Positions 37,067 to 46,512 of a stretch of DNA of 64,000 bases are shown here, piece by piece (the stretch's first letter is position 1; each line of letters opens with the position of its first letter). The stretch is taken from the NCBI GenBank assembly GCA_015067175.1, contig SVMX01000003.1:156457-220456 (forward strand), given 5' to 3'. The translations under genes were made by a program, and so were the position numbers. Source of the stretch: Oscillospiraceae bacterium (GTDB lineage: Bacteria; Bacillota; Clostridia; Oscillospirales; Ruminococcaceae). The notes below the pieces were generated by a model. That model was not told where the DNA came from, did not search any database, and worked only from the letters and a program-made list of their open reading frames with translations.

Positions 37067-37411
37067 TTGGAGTATTTTCAGATGATAATGGCGCTTATCG
37101 GAGTTCTGGCGCTGGTATTTCTGCTGTTTTGGCTCATGAAGAAGCTGAACAAGCGCGTTATGATATCCGACAGCCGCAATATGAAGATACTGGAACGCAT
37201 AAACCTCGGCCCCGATAAGATGCTTCTGCTTGTAAGCATCTGTGGCAGATGCATGGTGCTCGGCGTTACCTCCAATCACACTGAGAAGATCTGCGATCTC
37301 GAGCAGACCGAGGAGGAGCTTACGCGCAGGGACGAAAACGGCAATCCCTCATTCGGGGAGAGCTTTAAGACCGTGTTAAGCGGTATGATGGGAAAAAATA
37401 AGGATAATTAG
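37067..37411 (+). CDS. fliO: Flagellar biosynthetic protein FliO/FliZ (TTG start)
   Basis: N-terminal TM, MKILERINLGPDKMLLLVSICGRCMVLGVTS; upstream of fliP. Confidence 0.85.
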   Translation: MEYFQMIMALIGVLALVFLLFWLMKKLNKRVMISDSRNMKILERINLGPDKMLLLVSICGRCMVLGVTSNHTEKICDLEQTEEELTRRDENGNPSFGESFKTVLSGMMGKNKDN

Positions 37412-37421
37412 GAGGAGCGAT

Positions 37422-38312
37422 TTGATAAAACGCTTAATTGAATGTGACAAAAAGCTCGTGATGAGATTTGTCGTGTCGCTGCTCCTGTGTATAGCGCTCA
37501 CCGTTGCGTTTTTCAGCGTTTCGGCATGGGCGGCTACTTCGGAAGCGCCTGCGGCGGAAACCGTCGAATCCGGGCTGAAGCCGGGAGATTATCTCGACAA
37601 TGAGGCGGTAGACGTTGGCAACGACGCAGGCTCATCTGTTTTACAGGAGCTTATCGGAGTGGACGCTTCGCAGCCGTTAGAAGTCATTCTGCTGTTGACG
37701 CTGCTTGCACTAGCTCCGTCGCTGCTGATAATGATGACCTGCTTTACGCGTATCGTCATCGTTTTGAGCTTTTTAAGGAGTGCAATGCAGACGCAGAGCA
37801 CGCCGCCCAATATGGTAATTACGGGCATGGCGCTGTTCTTGACGCTGTTTATTATGGCACCCGTTTTCGGTGAGATAAACGAGGTTGCCTATCAACCGTA
37901 TGTAAACGAGGAGATCACGACCGAGCAGGCTCTTGAGGCGGCAACCGGTCCCATAAAGACCTTCATGCTGAAGCAGACATCGACCGACGATCTTGATTTC
38001 TTCATTGATCTTGCAAACATCGAAGCGCCCGAGGGCGGTTTTACTGAGGAGTACATACAAAATGACCTCAGCCTTACCGTTATCGTACCTTCATTTATGA
38101 TAAGCGAGCTGAAGCGCGCATTCCAAATGGGATTTATGCTATTCATTCCATTCCTTATCATCGACCTTGTTGTCGGCAGTACGCTGATGTCAATGGGTAT
38201 GATGATGCTGCCGCCTGCGATGATATCAATGCCGTTCAAGATATTGATATTCGTGCTTGCGGACGGTTGGAATCTGCTTATCGGCTCTGTAGTATCAAGC
38301 TACAACTGGTAG
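37422..38312 (+). CDS. fliP: Flagellar export protein FliP (TTG start)
   Basis: RIVIVLSFLRSAMQTQSTPPNMVITGMALFLTLFIMAPVF. Confidence 0.97.
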   Translation: MIKRLIECDKKLVMRFVVSLLLCIALTVAFFSVSAWAATSEAPAAETVESGLKPGDYLDNEAVDVGNDAGSSVLQELIGVDASQPLEVILLLTLLALAPSLLIMMTCFTRIVIVLSFLRSAMQTQSTPPNMVITGMALFLTLFIMAPVFGEINEVAYQPYVNEEITTEQALEAATGPIKTFMLKQTSTDDLDFFIDLANIEAPEGGFTEEYIQNDLSLTVIVPSFMISELKRAFQMGFMLFIPFLIIDLVVGSTLMSMGMMMLPPAMISMPFKILIFVLADGWNLLIGSVVSSYNW

Positions 38313-38356
38313 CTAAGCTAAGTTTGTTTTAACCTTCCGCGAAAGGAGATGAAATC

Positions 38357-38629
38357 ATGACAGAAGATCTTGTGCTTACGATCTTTCAGGAGGCGGTCAT
38401 GCTTGCGTTTAAGCTTGCGCTCCCTGTGCTGTTGGTTGCGATGATCGTTGGTCTTGTGATCGCTATATTACAGGCTGCGACGCAGGTGCATGAGCAGACG
38501 CTGTCATTTGCGCCTAAAGCGGTAGCTGTGGGATTGACTTTATTCTTCCTCGCTCCATGGATGACCTCGGAATGTATAGATTTCGTGAATTTCATCTTCG
38601 AAAAGATGGCGGAAATCCCCATAACGTGA
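38357..38629 (+). CDS. fliQ: Flagellar export protein FliQ
   Basis: IVGLVIAILQAATQVHEQTLSFAPKAVAVGLTLF. Confidence 0.96.
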   Translation: MTEDLVLTIFQEAVMLAFKLALPVLLVAMIVGLVIAILQAATQVHEQTLSFAPKAVAVGLTLFFLAPWMTSECIDFVNFIFEKMAEIPIT

Positions 38630-38639
38630 GGAAGCTGCC

Positions 38640-39422
38640 GTGTCAGAGGTATGGGAAATCGTACAGACCAACGCCATTATCGTAATAATGGTATTGGCAA
38701 GAGTGAGCGGTATCTTCACGTTTAATCCAATTTTCGCAAGAAACAATGTACCTACATATTTAAAGGCGGGTATGACTTTTATTCTTGCACTGGTCTTTAC
38801 GGTCGGCGGCGGAATAGAGTACACGATGCCAAGCGGTTTGTTACCGTTTGTTTTCGACCTGCTGAAAGAGGTGCTCGTCGGCGCTGTGTTAGGCTTCTTT
38901 GTAAATGTGATGCTGCAGGTGTTTTCCCTTGCGGGTGAGCTTGCGGACATGCAGATAGGTCTTTCTATGGCGAGGGGCTATGACCCCACATTCGGTAACG
39001 CGGGTATTTCAACGCAGCTTTACAGCTATTGGTTTATGCTGTATTTCTTCGCTGTGGGCGGTCATCTGTCCTACATTGAGCTGTTTTCGATATCCTATGA
39101 GACCATTCCGATAGGCTTCAATAACTTTAATATAAATGTTGGCTACATTATCGTACAGTATTTCCAGACGGTGCTTACTTTGGGACTGAAGCTTGCGATG
39201 CCTGTTGTCGCGGCTTCAATAGTCACTGAGTTCTGCATCGGCGTATTGATGAAAGCTGTTCCTACGATCCATGTATTTGTTATAAATATCCAGCTTAAAA
39301 TGCTGGTGGGCTTTGTTGTATTGGCGGCAAGCTGCGGTGTTATTTCGGAATTTATGGGAGATATGATGGGAATCATGTTCACAAATCTCAACGGAATAAT
39401 GCAGCAGATGACTGTAACATAG
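38640..39422 (+). CDS. fliR: Flagellar export protein FliR (GTG start)
   Basis: ARVSGIFTFNPIFARNNVPTYLKAGMTFILAL; between fliQ and flhB. Confidence 0.95.
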   Translation: MSEVWEIVQTNAIIVIMVLARVSGIFTFNPIFARNNVPTYLKAGMTFILALVFTVGGGIEYTMPSGLLPFVFDLLKEVLVGAVLGFFVNVMLQVFSLAGELADMQIGLSMARGYDPTFGNAGISTQLYSYWFMLYFFAVGGHLSYIELFSISYETIPIGFNNFNINVGYIIVQYFQTVLTLGLKLAMPVVAASIVTEFCIGVLMKAVPTIHVFVINIQLKMLVGFVVLAASCGVISEFMGDMMGIMFTNLNGIMQQMTVT

Positions 39423-39453
39423 CGTTATTTCCTGCGCAAAGGGCGGTGGTTAA

Positions 39454-40518
39454 ATGGCAGGCGAAGAGAAAACCGAAAAAGCCACGCCGAAAAAACGCCG
39501 TGATTCGCGTAAAGAGGGCGAGGTGCTTCAAAGCAAGGAGATAGTCACCGCTGCCTCCGTGCTTGGTATCTTTTTCGCAATGAGGCTGTTTATCGGCTTT
39601 ATGAGCGAGGTAATGCTTGCCTACACAGGCTCTGTGTTTGAGAACATCGGCACAGCAAGGGTGAACGCCGACACTGTAAGCACGTTTTTTGTAAACGGCG
39701 CTACGGCATTTATCATGGCGGTAGGTCCTATATGTGCGGTCGCTATGCTGCTTGGAATCATACCAACGATAGCGCAGACTAAGGGTCTGTTCACAATGAA
39801 AGCGCTGCGCCCCAAGTTTTCAAGGCTCAATCCGCTTTCGGGTATAAAAAAGCTGTTTTCCCTGCAATCCGTTGTTGGTATTGTAAAGGGTCTTATAGAG
39901 GTAATTATCATCGGCTATGTTATCGTGAGCGAGGTGCTTGCGCGTATGCCGAGGTTTCTCGCGCTGATGGATACGGGCGTAATGCAGGGCGTAACTTATG
40001 CTTTTTCAAGCGTATTCGACCTTGTTATGCTTATATGTATCCTGTTGGTGTTCGTTGCGGCGGGAGATTTCCTTTTCCAGTGGTGGCAGTTTGAGAAAAA
40101 GCTCAAAATGTCCAAGCAGGAGGTCAAGGAAGAGTACAAGCAGACTGAGGGTGACCCTCAGATAAAAAGCAAGATAAAGCAAAAGCAGCAGCAGATGGCA
40201 ATGTCCCGCATGATGCAGGAAGTGCCGCAGGCTGACGTGGTTATCCGTAACCCTACTCACTTTGCAGTTGCTTTGAAATATGATCAGGACAAGAACCGTG
40301 CGCCGCAGGTGGTTGCAAAGGGTAAGGACTACCTTGCCTTGAGGATAGTTAAGATAGCGGAGGAAAACGATGTGTACATCACAGAGGATCCGCCGCTTGC
40401 ACGAATGCTCTACAGCACCGTTGACATCGGGCGTGAGATTCCTGTGGAGCTATACAACGCGGTAGCTGAGGTGCTGACCGTAGTTTACAAGGCTAAAAAC
40501 AAGACATTACACGCATGA
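39454..40518 (+). CDS. flhB: Flagellar export switch protein FlhB
   Basis: EEKTEKATPKKRRDSRKEGEV; VVIRNPTHFAVALKYD (NPTH autocleavage motif). Confidence 0.97.
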   Translation: MAGEEKTEKATPKKRRDSRKEGEVLQSKEIVTAASVLGIFFAMRLFIGFMSEVMLAYTGSVFENIGTARVNADTVSTFFVNGATAFIMAVGPICAVAMLLGIIPTIAQTKGLFTMKALRPKFSRLNPLSGIKKLFSLQSVVGIVKGLIEVIIIGYVIVSEVLARMPRFLALMDTGVMQGVTYAFSSVFDLVMLICILLVFVAAGDFLFQWWQFEKKLKMSKQEVKEEYKQTEGDPQIKSKIKQKQQQMAMSRMMQEVPQADVVIRNPTHFAVALKYDQDKNRAPQVVAKGKDYLALRIVKIAEENDVYITEDPPLARMLYSTVDIGREIPVELYNAVAEVLTVVYKAKNKTLHA

Positions 40519-40568
40519 TTTAATATATACAAAACGTTAATTTTCGACAAAATATTACAGAAAGGGGA

Positions 40569-42665
40569 GTGGCAGATATAGTACGCAAGCTGTTAAGCAA
40601 TTCGCTTGTATTGTTCGTTATATTCGTTGTATTGGCTATTATTATCCCGCTCCCGTCTTGGCTGCTGGATTTCATGATACTTCTGAACATAGCCCTCAGC
40701 CTTATAATCCTCGTTATGACTATGTTCATCAAGGAGGCGCTGGAGTTCTCTGTATTCCCGACAGTGCTGCTTATCACGACGGTGCTGCGACTATCGCTGA
40801 ATATCTCTACAACGAGAGGTATTTTGTCGTCGGGATACGCGGGCGAGGTAATCGCGGCGTTCGGTAACTTCGTAATGGGCGGTGACGCCATCGTCGGCTT
40901 CCTGATATTCATTATCATCGTTTTGGTAAACTTTATCGTTATCACCAAGGGTTCTGAGCGTGTATCAGAGGTTGCTGCCCGCTTTACACTGGACGCTATG
41001 CCCGGTAAGCAGATGGCTATTGACGCCGACCTGAACTCCGGACTTATCAACGAGGAGCAGGCAAAGCTCCGCCGTTCAAATATACAGCGCGAGGCTGACT
41101 TCTACGGCTCCATGGACGGTGCTACGAAGTTCGTTAAGGGTGACGCGATAATGTCTATCATCACCACCCTAGTAAACCTTATCGGCGGTGTTATCATCGG
41201 TATGATGCGTGACGGCGGCGATTTCGGTACTATCCTCAATTCTTACTCTCTTGCAACAGTGGGTGACGGTCTGTGTTCGCAGATCCCTGCACTGCTCATT
41301 TCCGTTGCAACAGGTATGATAGTTACCCGTGCGGCAAGCCAGGACAGCCTTATGAACGACGTAAAGGCGCAGTTTACCGCGCAGCCTTTCGTTCTGCTTA
41401 TTGCAGGACTTGTTATGATCGTTATGATGGTCATTCCGGGATTCCCCACGTTTGTACTGCTAATCCTTGGTGCTTTGCTTATTGTTGCGGCAGTAATGCT
41501 CGACAGGAATAAGAAGAAAATGGCAGAGCTTGAGCTTGCTCAGCGAGCAAAAGAGGAAGCTCGCGAGATGGAAAAGGCGAGCAACGCCGACAACGAGTAT
41601 TTCCGCGATATCGACAATGTGTTCAAGTTGCTTAATGTTGAGCCGATAGAGATGGAGTTCGGTTATTCGCTGCTGCGTCTTGTTGACGAAAAGAGCGGCG
41701 GCAACTTTATCGAGCGAGTCGTTATCTTCCGTAAGCAGTTTGCGATGGATATGGGTATGGTTATTCCGTCCGTCAGAATGACGGATAACCCAGAGATAAA
41801 TCCCAACCAGTATATAATCAAGATAAAGGGTGAGGAGGTCGCTCGCGGCGAGATCCTCGTAGACCACTATCTTGCGCTTGACAGCGGCGATGTAACCGCG
41901 CAGGTTGAGGGTATCGACACGGTCGAGCCTGCATTCGGTCTTCCCGCAAAGTGGATATCCGAAGACAAGAAGATCATGGCGGACGTTGCGGGTTACACGC
42001 TTATCGATCCTGTTTCGGTAATGATAACCCACTGGTCGGAGATAATGAAGCAGTATGCGCATGAGCTTCTGTCCAGACAAGATGTCAACACAATGGTCGA
42101 AAATGTCAAGAAAACCAACCCGATCGTTGTCGACGATCTTATACCCAAGGTTATTTCTGTCGGATATTTACAGAAAGTATTGTCGAATCTGCTTAAAGAG
42201 GGCATACCGATACGCGACCTTGAAACCATTCTTGAAACACTTGGCGATCACGCCAATGTGCTGAAAGACATGGATATCGTGACAGAGTATGTGCGTCAGT
42301 CGCTGAAGCGTACCATAACACGTCGCTTTGCGGAGGCGAACTCGCTCAGAGTAATCACATTGGATACGCAGATCGAGGATATGATAGTAAGTTCTGTAAA
42401 GAAATCCGATCAGGGCAGCTATCTTGCGATGGCTCCCGATATAATTCAGCAGATAGTGAATGTTACAAACACCGAGATCGACAAGATAAAGGACGTTATA
42501 CCCACAGTCATTATTCTTACGTCGCCTGTGGTGCGTATTTACTTCAAAAAGCTGACAGATCAGTTCATTCCGAACATAACAGTGCTTTCCTACAGCGAGA
42601 TAGACGCTGCCGCTCAGATACAGGCGATAGGCAACATCTCTCTCAATGCAACAGCGGTGCACTGA
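40569..42665 (+). CDS. flhA: Flagellar export protein FlhA (GTG start)
   Basis: TKGSERVSEVAARFTLDAMPGKQMAIDADLNSGLINEEQAK. Confidence 0.97.
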   Translation: MADIVRKLLSNSLVLFVIFVVLAIIIPLPSWLLDFMILLNIALSLIILVMTMFIKEALEFSVFPTVLLITTVLRLSLNISTTRGILSSGYAGEVIAAFGNFVMGGDAIVGFLIFIIIVLVNFIVITKGSERVSEVAARFTLDAMPGKQMAIDADLNSGLINEEQAKLRRSNIQREADFYGSMDGATKFVKGDAIMSIITTLVNLIGGVIIGMMRDGGDFGTILNSYSLATVGDGLCSQIPALLISVATGMIVTRAASQDSLMNDVKAQFTAQPFVLLIAGLVMIVMMVIPGFPTFVLLILGALLIVAAVMLDRNKKKMAELELAQRAKEEAREMEKASNADNEYFRDIDNVFKLLNVEPIEMEFGYSLLRLVDEKSGGNFIERVVIFRKQFAMDMGMVIPSVRMTDNPEINPNQYIIKIKGEEVARGEILVDHYLALDSGDVTAQVEGIDTVEPAFGLPAKWISEDKKIMADVAGYTLIDPVSVMITHWSEIMKQYAHELLSRQDVNTMVENVKKTNPIVVDDLIPKVISVGYLQKVLSNLLKEGIPIRDLETILETLGDHANVLKDMDIVTEYVRQSLKRTITRRFAEANSLRVITLDTQIEDMIVSSVKKSDQGSYLAMAPDIIQQIVNVTNTEIDKIKDVIPTVIILTSPVVRIYFKKLTDQFIPNITVLSYSEIDAAAQIQAIGNISLNATAVH

Positions 42666-42733
42666 GTTCACACGACATAAAAGGGACGCTTTCGGCGGTA
42701 GGCTGACAGTGGCTTAATAAGGAGGTGCGGACA

Positions 42734-43489
42734 ATGGATAACAGTACTGCGGCTCTGCTTCAGGATTACCTGTGCAGCCGTGATGAAGCTGTGCGCAATG
42801 AGATCGTGCTGAAAAATCTCGGACTTGTCCGCAGCTGCGCCTTATCACTGAGAAATATGTATATCAAATTCGGCGATGTTGACGACGTGGTGAACGAGGG
42901 CGTTATTGCACTGATGGAGGCTATCGAGAGCTATGACCCTGATAAGGGTGCAAAGTTTGAGACCTATGCAACGCTGAAGATCAGAGGCGCGATAATAGAT
43001 TTCGTGCGTGGACAGGACTGGATACCCCGAAGCGTGAGGAAATTTGCGCGCGACCTTGACAACGCGAACAGTTCGTTGTATAATCAATATAATAGAATGC
43101 CTACTACAGCAGAACTGTCCGAATATATGGAGATGTCCGAGGAGAAGCTGCTAAAATGCATGGCAGAGGCTTCGTCTATGGTCACATTGTCGTTTGAAGA
43201 GCTGCTGTATGAGGACAATTTTGAAAATCACCCTGCTTCAGCAGGCGAAGCGACAGACTCCGCTGTGCTCCGTGAGGAGTGCCGCCGTGTTATCGCAGAG
43301 GCCATAGATTCCCTAAAGGAAAAGGAAAAGCAGGTCATCACTTTATACTACTTCAAAAACATGAAATATTCCGATATAGCAAAGGTGCTGGGCATTTCGG
43401 AGTCAAGGGTGTGTCAGATAAACACCAAGGCAACCCTTACGCTGAAAACGCTGCTTGAGCCGTATATCAAAGGAGGAGATCAGTCTTGA
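42734..43489 (+). CDS. fliA: Sigma-28/SigD (FliA) RNA polymerase sigma factor
   Basis: DDVVNEGVIALMEAIESYDPDKGAKFETYATLKIRGAIIDFVRGQDWIPRSVR; RBS aaggaggtg. Confidence 0.94.
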   Translation: MDNSTAALLQDYLCSRDEAVRNEIVLKNLGLVRSCALSLRNMYIKFGDVDDVVNEGVIALMEAIESYDPDKGAKFETYATLKIRGAIIDFVRGQDWIPRSVRKFARDLDNANSSLYNQYNRMPTTAELSEYMEMSEEKLLKCMAEASSMVTLSFEELLYEDNFENHPASAGEATDSAVLREECRRVIAEAIDSLKEKEKQVITLYYFKNMKYSDIAKVLGISESRVCQINTKATLTLKTLLEPYIKGGDQS

Positions 43490-44226
43490 ACAGAGGTTAT
43501 TACATAGCCGCAAACGGCATGATAATGAATCAGCGCAAGCTGGACGCGATAGGCAACAATCTCACCAATATGTCCACCTCGGGCTACAAGGCGGATACTA
43601 TTCTTACACAGAGATTTGACGAGGCTATGATACTCGTAAAGCACCGCGAGGAGCTTTCGGGAAGCTTCGCGGCTACCTATGTGGATACATCGTATACAAA
43701 CCTTGAGCAGGGCACGTTCGAGTTTACTGACAGCCCGTTCGATGTTGGCATAAACGGCAATGTCTACTTTAACGTTGCGGCATATAACGGCGAAACGATG
43801 CTGACAAGAAACGGTCAGTGGGAGCTTGACGGAGAGGGCTATCTGTGCCTTTCAAATTCGGGACGTATCCTCGGCGAGAACGGCGAGATATTCGTTGGCA
43901 ACAAGGACTTCAGAATTGACGTTGACGGAACGATATATCAGGACGGCGAGGTCGTTGACAGACTCAGACTTTCCTATATCGACCCTGAGGGCAATATCGA
44001 CAAGTTCGGTGCAAACCTGTTCACTTCGGTAGAAGCGATGGCAGTTCCCGAGGGCGAAAGATTTGATATAATACAAGGTGCTTACGAGCGATCCAACATA
44101 GATCTCAACTATGAGATGACGATGATGATGAACGCAAACCGTCTGTATGAGGCGTCAAGCTCTATACTGCAGCTTATTGATGGCATGAACCAGAAAGCGG
44201 CATCGCAGATATGCAAGCTGAACTAA
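43486..44226 (+). CDS. flgF: Flagellar hook-basal body protein (FlgF/FlgG family, TTG start)
   Basis: AANGMIMNQRKLDAIGNNLTNMSTSGYKAD; C-terminal NIDLNYEMTMMMNANRLYEASSSILQLIDGM. Confidence 0.85.
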   Translation: MNRGYYIAANGMIMNQRKLDAIGNNLTNMSTSGYKADTILTQRFDEAMILVKHREELSGSFAATYVDTSYTNLEQGTFEFTDSPFDVGINGNVYFNVAAYNGETMLTRNGQWELDGEGYLCLSNSGRILGENGEIFVGNKDFRIDVDGTIYQDGEVVDRLRLSYIDPEGNIDKFGANLFTSVEAMAVPEGERFDIIQGAYERSNIDLNYEMTMMMNANRLYEASSSILQLIDGMNQKAASQICKLN

Positions 44227-44251
44227 CGGCGCTGACGAAAAGGAGTAAGAT

Positions 44252-44977
44252 ATGAATATAGCTTTCCATACCGGTAAGACCGCCATGATCGCTCAGGCTC
44301 AGGCGCTTAACGTTTACGGTAACAATATCGCAAATATCAACACATTCGGCTATCAGACAGTGCGCCCCAGCTTTGCAGATTGTCTGTATTCCGTTCAGAG
44401 AGCACCCGAGGAGGATTGGCAGACAGGTCACGGCACTTACATTCAAAAGACTGATATCATGTTTGCTGAAAGCTCACTGTATTACACTGACAGAATGTTG
44501 GATTTTGCACTTCCCAACGAGGGCTTCTTTGCTGTGCAGAACAGATTCGGCGATGTGAACTACACACGCGACGGCGCGTTCTCTATGACACAGGCTGAAA
44601 CAGGCGAGTGGTATCTTGTAAACGGCTCGGGCGAGTATGTGCTTGACTACGACGGAAACAGGATAGTTGTGCCCTTTAACGACGAGGGAACTGTTGCGGA
44701 TTACGGTGCGCTTGGCGAGATGGTAGGAGTTTTCGAGTTCGAGAATCCCTACGGAATCGAGGCTGCGGGAGATAACCGCTATCTTGCTACCGAAAGAAGC
44801 GGCGCTGTTACCGCAAATCAGAACCTGAAAAAGATGCAGGGCGTGCTGGTAACATCGAATGTAGAGCTTTCCGATCAGATGGTAAAGCTTATCGAAACAC
44901 AGCGCGGCTATCAGATAAGCTCCAGAGTCGTTACGACCTCTGACGAGTTTACAAGAATTGCAAATAATCTTAGATAA
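44252..44977 (+). CDS. flgG: Flagellar hook-basal body protein (FlgG family)
   Basis: ALNVYGNNIANINTFGYQTVRPSF; NVELSDQMVKLIETQRGYQISSRVVTTSDEFTRIANNLR. Confidence 0.87.
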   Translation: MNIAFHTGKTAMIAQAQALNVYGNNIANINTFGYQTVRPSFADCLYSVQRAPEEDWQTGHGTYIQKTDIMFAESSLYYTDRMLDFALPNEGFFAVQNRFGDVNYTRDGAFSMTQAETGEWYLVNGSGEYVLDYDGNRIVVPFNDEGTVADYGALGEMVGVFEFENPYGIEAAGDNRYLATERSGAVTANQNLKKMQGVLVTSNVELSDQMVKLIETQRGYQISSRVVTTSDEFTRIANNLR

Positions 44978-45005
44978 AACAAGGCTTTAAAAGGAGCGTG
45001 ATCAT

Positions 45006-45623
45006 ATGCTGAAAAATTATGATGAGCTGTCGCCGATAGCTATAGACTGTCTGCGCGAGATAGGTAACATCGGCTCGGGAAGTGCTGCAAATGCGCTGTC
45101 GTCAATGCTCGGCAAGAATGTGGTCATGCGCGTCCCCGATGTGAGCGTTATGGATTATCAGGAAGTTATCGACCGCATGGGCGGTCCCGAAAAGGTCATT
45201 ACAGGTATTCTTGTCAACCTTGACGGTGATGTAAACGGTATGATTATGTTCCTGCTTGAGGACAGCTTTGCAAAGGTCGTTCTTTCAACGTTTTTGCAGA
45301 GTGAGAATGTTTCGGTGATGACGCTTGATGAAACTCAGCTTTCGGTTATCCGCGAGATGGGCAACATCATGGCGGGCAGCTACCTTTCTGCGCTCTCTCA
45401 GCTCACGGGACTTACCATTGATATGTCCGTTCCGTCTATGACAGTGGATATGCTTGGTGCGATCATGAGCGTTCCGATAATCGAATTCGCCGAGGTCGGC
45501 GATAAGGTGCTGTTTATTGATGACGGTTTCGTTATCGACGGCGTTGATATCAAGTCTAATATTATCCTTATTCCGGAGATGGCTTCTCTGGCTACATTAA
45601 TGACGAAGCTTGGAGTTATGTAA
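45006..45623 (+). CDS. cheC: Chemotaxis protein CheC (CheY-P phosphatase)
   Basis: CLREIGNIGSGSAANALSSMLGK; IREMGNIMAGSYLSALSQLTG. Confidence 0.95.
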   Translation: MLKNYDELSPIAIDCLREIGNIGSGSAANALSSMLGKNVVMRVPDVSVMDYQEVIDRMGGPEKVITGILVNLDGDVNGMIMFLLEDSFAKVVLSTFLQSENVSVMTLDETQLSVIREMGNIMAGSYLSALSQLTGLTIDMSVPSMTVDMLGAIMSVPIIEFAEVGDKVLFIDDGFVIDGVDIKSNIILIPEMASLATLMTKLGVM

Positions 45624-46102
45624 TGGCAAGTTTGACAGTTGGAATATCTGACCTTAAAGTGTGCAGAGCGCCTGACACACTGGTTACATATGCGCTCGGC
45701 TCATGCGTTGGAATCTGCATGATAGATGAAACGGCGCACATCGGCGGGCTTTCGCATATCATGCTGCCTGACAGCAAGGCTTCCGCAAACGGTTGCGATA
45801 TGCCGATGCGTTTTGCGGATACGGCGATACCGATGCTGATAGATAAGCTGGTTGGTATGGGCGCAAGCCGTTTCAGGCTAAAGGCGAAAATAGCAGGCGG
45901 CGCGGTAATGTTCGCTACCTCAAGTGACCGTTTTAACATCGGTGAGCGCAACATTGCGGCAGTTTTAGAGGCGCTTCGCAAGGAGAATATCCCGATAATC
46001 GCAAAGGACGTCGGACTGAATTATGGTCGCACTGTCTACTTCTATCCCGAAACGGGCATTATGGAGGTCAAGGCGGCGGCTAACGGAATAAAACAGTTTT
46101 AA
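45623..46102 (+). CDS. cheD: Chemoreceptor glutamine deamidase CheD
   Basis: TYALGSCVGICMIDETAHIGGLSHIMLP; KAKIAGGAVMF; ATG overlaps cheC stop. Confidence 0.96.
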   Translation: MASLTVGISDLKVCRAPDTLVTYALGSCVGICMIDETAHIGGLSHIMLPDSKASANGCDMPMRFADTAIPMLIDKLVGMGASRFRLKAKIAGGAVMFATSSDRFNIGERNIAAVLEALRKENIPIIAKDVGLNYGRTVYFYPETGIMEVKAAANGIKQF

Positions 46103-46133
46103 AACTGCTCATGCTGCAATGAGCAGTTTTTTT
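46100..46133 (+). terminator. Terminator at end of flagellar operon
   Basis: aaaactgctcat-gctgca-atgagcagttttttt. Confidence 0.9.
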
Positions 46134-46196
46134 GCATAAACGGCTTGAGTGAGAGGGCAAGAAAAATTCTCAAGGGCAAAAGTAAGGAGTACACGA

Positions 46197-46283
46197 ATGG
46201 GTAACAGTGAAATGTTTGCAAGGGCGTTCTCACTGATTATGTATTTGAAATCATGGCTAATGGATTTGGATAAAATCAACTAA
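46197..46283 (+). CDS. Possible 28-aa micro-ORF
   Basis: aaggag RBS then MGNSEMFARAFSLIMYLKSWLMDLDKIN*. Confidence 0.3.
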   Translation: MGNSEMFARAFSLIMYLKSWLMDLDKIN

Positions 46284-46512
46284 TATCTATTGCGGAAATT
46301 GTGAAAAAAATAGAAAATAAAATTTTTAAAAAATTTATGTAATGTTTTTATGCCAACCGTTGTTTACGTTATAGAGGGTAACCTCAACAAGAGCGGAAGG
46401 CGGTGAGAACATGAAAAGTTTTGATTATCAGTTCTGACGGGATCAGTTTTAGTACGTTTTACAGTGCGGAAAAAGCAATTTGAAACAAAAAATTTTGACA
46501 AGGAGGATTTTT

